The notes under the pieces are model-generated. The model made no database searches. It was not told where the DNA came from and saw nothing but the letters and a program-made list of their open reading frames with translations. Position numbers and translations under genes: made by a program. This document shows, in pieces, positions 59,387 through 64,000 of a DNA stretch of 64,000 bases (the first letter of the stretch is position 1; every line of letters begins with the position of its first letter). Location: contig WOGZ01000125.1 of assembly GCA_009733775.1 (NCBI GenBank), positions 1-64,000 of the forward strand, read 5' to 3'. The DNA is from Alectoria sarmentosa. Its lineage: Eukaryota; Ascomycota; Lecanoromycetes; Lecanorales; Parmeliaceae.

Positions 59387-62084
59387 TCAAGCAAGATAAC
59401 AAAGCCCCGAGGCAGAGTCCAGCAATACATCATACCTATCCGACAGAAGCTCAACATCCGTCAGATTGGCCATGGCATTCAACATCAACGCAAGCGCGAT
59501 CCACCGAGCTCGTGGCATCCCAAAATATGCCCACCATTCCTCCAAAACGTCTTTTTCTACTAGTCCAAACCTCAGGTCCACGACCTTCGGCTGCGGTCGC
59601 TTGAGCAAACGCAGCACATCCTCAACTTCGATGCGTTCCTCTTTCTGCTCCGGAGAAGCGAAGAAGGCCTTTGTGGACTCGAGCAGATAGTGGCGACAGG
59701 ATGGCAGCTCCAGAGAACGAAATTCCTGCAGCTGTTGTTCGAGAGGGGTGCCGGTTTCATCGGCAGCTGACGAGGGCGCTGATGTCAGCCTCAGATCATC
59801 GCCCTCGAGGTATGATGAGAGTTCCTGGAGCAAAACCTTGATGGGAATTTCCTGCTCCGAGAGGTCGATGGCGTCTTCGTGGTCCCACAGCGAATGCGAG
59901 ATGCGTCGCAGAGTCTCCATCTCCTTGCTGAGCCATGCCGCGTGCCGGTATGGGATGACCCGCCATTTGATGGGGATGACGACGGTAGCCAAGGCGAAGG
60001 GGAGTGGAAGTGCGCTGAGCTGGACTTTCGAGGACTGGTTGGTCAAGATCTCGCCGGATAGGCCGGGCTGGATTGGGATGTGTGAGCGGCCGCACATGGC
60101 ATCGGCCAGGCCGAGAGGTGGGGCGCAGGAATTACCGGGGTCCTTTGTCAAGGGTCTGAATTTGATTCGAAAGATGGGTTGGTCCTGTTCCATACCTGCA
60201 ATGTGCAGGGTCATGTTTATGAGGAATATTTGGCCATCTGTTTGCCAGAGCAACTTTGTTCCATCGTCGGTCTTGAAGGATGCTATCAAACGCCAGATTT
60301 CCGACACTGGAATGTGCGCCATGAACGTGTTCGGTGCTTCGGAACACCAAGGAGCAGTCGACAAAGGGATATAGTGGAGGCGAGGATCTTGTCGGAATGG
60401 CTGAGTGAATCGGTATGGTTTGGGTGTTGGCATTGTTTGACTTCGAAAGCCATCGTTCACTTGGTACTGTATACGTGCCACCTGATGGAGAACTTTGTAC
60501 CAAGAAGACTGGCCGTCTAGATCCGGGGCTTTGTCGGGCAGGCTGAATCTATAAGCTTGATCGAATCGGAAGATTTTCGCAGGTAATGCGATCCATCCGG
60601 CTTCAATAGCGGCATCATCGCTATCAGGCCTATACGACAACTCTTCAGCGAATTCTTCGACGTATGCGATAGCTCCAGGACTCACATTCGGGGCAGTAAG
60701 TCCACGGACCTGACCGCTCGACGTTGGAGGCTGCACAATTTCACCGTTCGCTACTGCACTGGGGGCCTCTGTGCCTTGTCCATCATTTATCCTTCTGCAG
60801 AAAGACTTGACTTGATCTGCTTGGGCATCCTTTTGCATGTACGTATTCGTCGCACCGGCTATCGCGTCTGCTCTTTTGTGTTCCTCCAAACCGACACTCT
60901 CGAGGCCTTTGACAACATTGAACCGATAATACTTTCCCTCCTTCAGAAATTCCGGATGGTCTCTAACGAAGCGCTCGGCCGTGTCTTGGGACTTGGTCGC
61001 GATCTTCTTCAACGTCTCCACCAACTCCCACGCATTGTTTCCCACTGGCAGGGAATGCGGCTCTCCAGTTCCGATCGAAACAATGCATTGCACATTTGCA
61101 GCGGCGTTTTCCCAGTAGTCGTTGGCCTCATCGATCACTGAATGAATAGGGTTGTTGTGACCAAGCGCCCCGTCCGCAAACTTCTGTTGATATCTGCCAA
61201 TTTTTATCGGATCGAAGAAAGTTGTCGCCGCTGAAGTTGCACGGCAAGCTTGCCAAATAGTCGGATCAAGATCCAACGCCCTGAGAGATTCATATGTACG
61301 AAAGAGGCATATCTCTCCGTCTGAAGCTTGTACCGCACAGACAAAGCTGGTGGTACGATCATCAGAATCAATGCAGCATCGTGTGTCTTCGCCATATTTA
61401 CTCACCAGAGGCAAGGGAGAGATTTGTCTACAAAGAGGGTTTCGGCAGGCAGTGGCGTGGGCAGTCGTTGCAGCTGTTCGATGATCTGGGCCTTTAGCTT
61501 TTCAGACTCAAAGCGCTCTTTAGTACGCCAGGCGTCAGCTGCTCTACCAAGAAGGTTGATTCTGTATCGGCGACGGGTGAAAGCTTCTTTGGAAAGCTTC
61601 AAGTAAGCTTCGATGCAGGAGTTCACGTCCATCTGCAGCCTAGCAAGCATTACTGCAATAAGACTGTGAAAATCCGTCAGTGACTGATCCAGCACTCTCC
61701 AATCGATCACAGGATAGATGCTAGAAAAGTTCGGTGTCGATTTCAGTATGGGAAGGTCCCCATGGCAGACTGCCTTTCACGAACCAAGGAGAATGCAAAA
61801 CTTAGGCTCTTCGAGCGCGGGATCATAATATTGACGAATTTCAACGTACCCACCAGTACTAGTGCCTCCGATCAAGTCGAATACCTCACAAGGCTTCGGG
61901 GGCCTTTCGGGATTGATGTTCTTCATCAGATTTTGCAGGATCAGTAAAGATGACAAGCCACGGACTCCACCGCCATCTACCAAACAATCATCAGTGAGCA
62001 TACTACATAAGAACCGAGTCCATGCTCTCTCGTACCTAGGGATAAGAGCCGGAGTCCACGCTGGGGTGGGGCAGCCTTGGGCAT
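59387..62084 (-). CDS. Patatin-like phospholipase with long C-terminal region
   Basis: This is a predicted lipid acyl hydrolase with a patatin fold. It starts at 62084 (MPKAAPPQRGLRLLSLDGGG). Introns are inferred at about 62035-61976, 61847-61678 and 61411-61353. The oxyanion-hole motif is DGGGVRG, the nucleophile motif is GGTSTGG (Gly-x-Ser-x-Gly), and the catalytic Asp is in FADGALGHNNP, so the Ser-Asp dyad is intact. The patatin domain takes about the first 330 residues. It is followed by roughly 480 residues I cannot assign, with WRVIPYRHAAWLSKEMETLR and a region rich in Trp/Tyr. No NB-ARC, TPR or ankyrin module is seen, unlike fungal NLR-type proteins that begin with patatin. It lies head-to-head with the ubiquitin-like gene, 796 bp apart. 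Confidence 0.85.
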
Positions 62085-62880
62085 TTTAGCAGCAGAGTAT
62101 TGTCAATCTTGATCAGAGTCTCTTGTCTGCCCAGACGCACGATTCATTCGAGCAGAAGGCAAACTGAGATATTGTGGTGCCTCGAGGCTCGAGATGCGGT
62201 GATTTCGGCCAGTCAGCCCTTCTGTGGGGTCAGTGTTGGCAACGGTGCACCAACCAATTGTTCCCCCAATATAATTTATTAAATATTTTAGATGTAGATT
62301 TATATGTTTATCAAAGAATTTGAAAGGTAACGTGTCTACTTTAACAATTTGACTAGTTGGTTGAAGCAGTTAACGGTGCTGCTTGAGGTTTAACAGTTGA
62401 TGGTTGGTGTGGTTCACGTTCTGGTCTCACGACCAACTGGTCCAAGTGACAGACACCGTAGGTAAGCACTGAGTCGAAGTCAATCTCAGCCTTACACCAT
62501 TAGATACTTACCTTACCTATCCTAGGTAGGTAGCCTACTTACTCATGTTAGCGTGCCAATGTTGACGTATATAGGCTTAGACCCTAAAAGTGCTCCACTG
62601 TCAGTCAAACAATTACCTATCTAATTGTGATTTTAGAGTAGATATAACAGGTAGTTGGTAGTTGGTAGTTGTACAATTTAAATCAATAATCATTTCAACT
62701 AAGATATTGCCAACACTGCGGGGGTTACTCGCTGTGAACTGCCTGTGGCTGGCGATCTAACGCTGGAATCGGTATAGCCTCATGCAGTCGCGCCCATATA
62801 CCTTACTTTTAGGATGTCCGAGGCCTTTCACGCGACACACACTATCTCATTTTCCTCCCCTTTTCGAACGGCCAAACGAT
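62085..62880. promoter_or_regulatory. Divergent intergenic region, patatin and ubiquitin-like genes
   Basis: About 800 bp between divergent starts. It contains AT-rich sequence, a patch of CCTA/TAGG words (62510-62545, including CCTAGGTAGGTAGCCTACTT) and a short tandem array of GGTAGTT units (62651-62672). These could be binding sites or slippage products. No conserved box is recognised. Confidence 0.45.
62651..62672. repeat. Short tandem repeat, GGTAGTT x3
   Basis: Three consecutive GGTAGTT heptamers lie 210 bp upstream of the ubiquitin-like gene. Too short to classify further. Confidence 0.8.
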
Positions 62881-63804
62881 ATGCCTCTGCTTCGCTTGTT
62901 TGTGAAGACTTCCGAAGGTGAAAACATTCCTGTGGATGCATCTGATACAGACCGCATTCAGGACGTGAAGGATCATTTGCACACCCAAGGTACCGGTTCG
63001 GCGCTCGTGCTTGCGCTTCTGCAAACTAACAGCCCCAAAGAAAGCATACTCCAAGAGGAACAGATTCTGCTCTTTGCGGGCAAGATGCTCTCCAATGAGC
63101 AACTGTTGACCGAGATCCCAATACCCAGCAACTCGACTCTGACGTTGTTTGTGCGGCCCTCGACGGTGACGGTGCAGAGCATCGATACGCTATCTCTCGC
63201 CATCACTGTGAGAATTTCCCGTCCATTGGTTGTAGTGCGTTTACATCTTATTTCCAAAGGTCCCCCAAGATTTCAATCACGGAAAGAACATCAAATTACG
63301 GCTGTCAACGCGGGATCTCGTGTATCACGTAAAGAATAGAATATCCAAATCAACAGGGATCTCAATCAAACACCTCAGGCTTTGCTGGCAACAGAACTCA
63401 ATGCACAACGGCCGCCGGCTGTCCCACTATTTCCTTCCGCAGACCACCAACCACATAACTCTGCAATACCTCGGGAAGCCCCGTGCCGCTTTAGACGCCG
63501 ATGACGGCCATGTGAACGTCTTTGTTAGAACTGTAACCGGGTATGCTAAAACAGGAAGCGCTAGGGTCCAGACTAACACATTTGCAGAAAGACGCTGAAC
63601 ATGTTGGTATTTACCGAGGGCACAGTGCAAGACTTTAAAGCGGAAATAGAGGAGCGGGAAGGTATCCCCTTCAACCAGCTACGATTGATTCATGCGGGAA
63701 AACAACTCGAAGACGGCCGCACGCTGGCGGATTATCAAGTCGGACGCAATAGTACCGTTCACATGGTTCTGCGGCTGCTCGGTGGATTATGCTCCTTGCT
63801 TTGA
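62881..63804 (+). CDS. Tandem ubiquitin-like protein (three diverged Ubl units)
   Basis: Three exons, 62881-63207, 63260-63540 and 63588-63804, with phase-consistent GT-AG introns, give 274 residues. Unit 1 (residues 1-109) begins MPLLRLFVKTSEG and is only loosely ubiquitin-like. Unit 2 runs about residues 110-190 and has RDLVYHVKNRISKSTGISIKH followed by LRL. Neither unit ends in Gly-Gly. Unit 3 (about 194-269) aligns with ubiquitin without gaps: VRTVTGKTLNM, EREGIPFNQLRLIHAGKQLE, then VLRLLGG and a five-residue tail, LCSLL. By ubiquitin numbering it keeps Lys11, Lys27, Lys48, Ile44, Val70 and Arg72, and has lost Lys6, Lys29, Lys33 and Lys63. The tail after Gly-Gly looks removable by a deubiquitinase. 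An upstream in-frame ATG (62782) is possible. Confidence 0.8.
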
Positions 63805-64000
63805 CCATTGTATGTGACATGGTTCAGTCCGTTACTGGAACCATGCAGGTATATGAGGCGTACCATCCTACACCCTAACATTGACGATTTTCATCTCAGC
63901 ATACTAGTGGAAATGTGGGATTTTATTCTTACGCGGTCTCTTTGCCGCGGTACTAAGCTTAGCACGGCACTTGAGGCGTCAGACATTAGACGCAGAACAT
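63805..64000. other. Right-edge flank
   Basis: 196 bp after the ubiquitin-like gene; likely its 3' untranslated region and terminator. Nothing recognised. Confidence 0.4.

Overview
This window looks like nuclear DNA from a filamentous ascomycete (Pezizomycotina). Genes are compact and monocistronic on both strands. Most introns are 50-75 nt with GT...AG ends and CTGAC/CTAAY-like branch points. Several proteins belong to filamentous-fungal families: an Xbp1-like APSES protein, an FSH1-type hydrolase, a HymA/Mo25 protein, an Nma111-type nuclear HtrA protease and a fungal-type SSXT protein. I would not name a genus. No rRNA, tRNA, CRISPR or intact autonomous transposon was seen.

Layout. 0.8-9 kb: NCS-1 calcium sensor (-), Mediator subunit 4 (+), an MDR oxidoreductase (-), a short TA-flanked inverted-repeat element (MITE-like), and a TBC-domain RabGAP (+). 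9.8-17.6 kb: a six-exon MFS transporter (+) and DNA topoisomerase II (+), whose first intron appears to be GC-AG. 17.6-21.1 kb: a gene-poor stretch with a GA microsatellite and a perfect palindrome. 21.1-29.4 kb: APSES protein (+), reticulon-like protein (+), CCCH zinc-finger protein (-) and acyl-CoA dehydrogenase (-). 29.8-42 kb: INCENP/Sli15 (+), SSXT/SS18-like SWI/SNF subunit (-), histidinol-phosphate aminotransferase (+) and a large J-domain protein (+). 44.4-55.5 kb: Nma111 HtrA-like protease (-), FSH1 hydrolase (+), cytochrome b561-type membrane protein (-), Mo25/HymA (-) and PRMT3 (+). 56-64 kb: a fungal-specific transcription-factor-domain protein with no visible zinc cluster (-), a patatin-like phospholipase (-), and, divergently next to it, a tandem ubiquitin-like protein with three diverged Ubl units (+).

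Most of the window is conserved housekeeping content: chromatin and mitosis (TOP2, INCENP, SSXT, Med4, APSES, PRMT3), ER shape and trafficking (reticulon, TBC RabGAP), signalling (NCS-1, Mo25) and metabolism (HIS5, ACAD, MFS, MDR, FSH1, b561). No operon-like logic is expected or seen. The least ordinary part is the right end (56-64 kb). There a diverged three-unit ubiquitin-like gene, whose last unit keeps the ubiquitin-type tail residues and an Arg-Leu-Leu-Gly-Gly end, lies head-to-head with a patatin phospholipase carrying a long unassigned C-terminal region. A link between the two is speculation.

Exon boundaries were deduced by hand from reading frame, splice consensus and remembered family patterns. 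Frame arithmetic was checked for most genes. Starts are less certain than stops.
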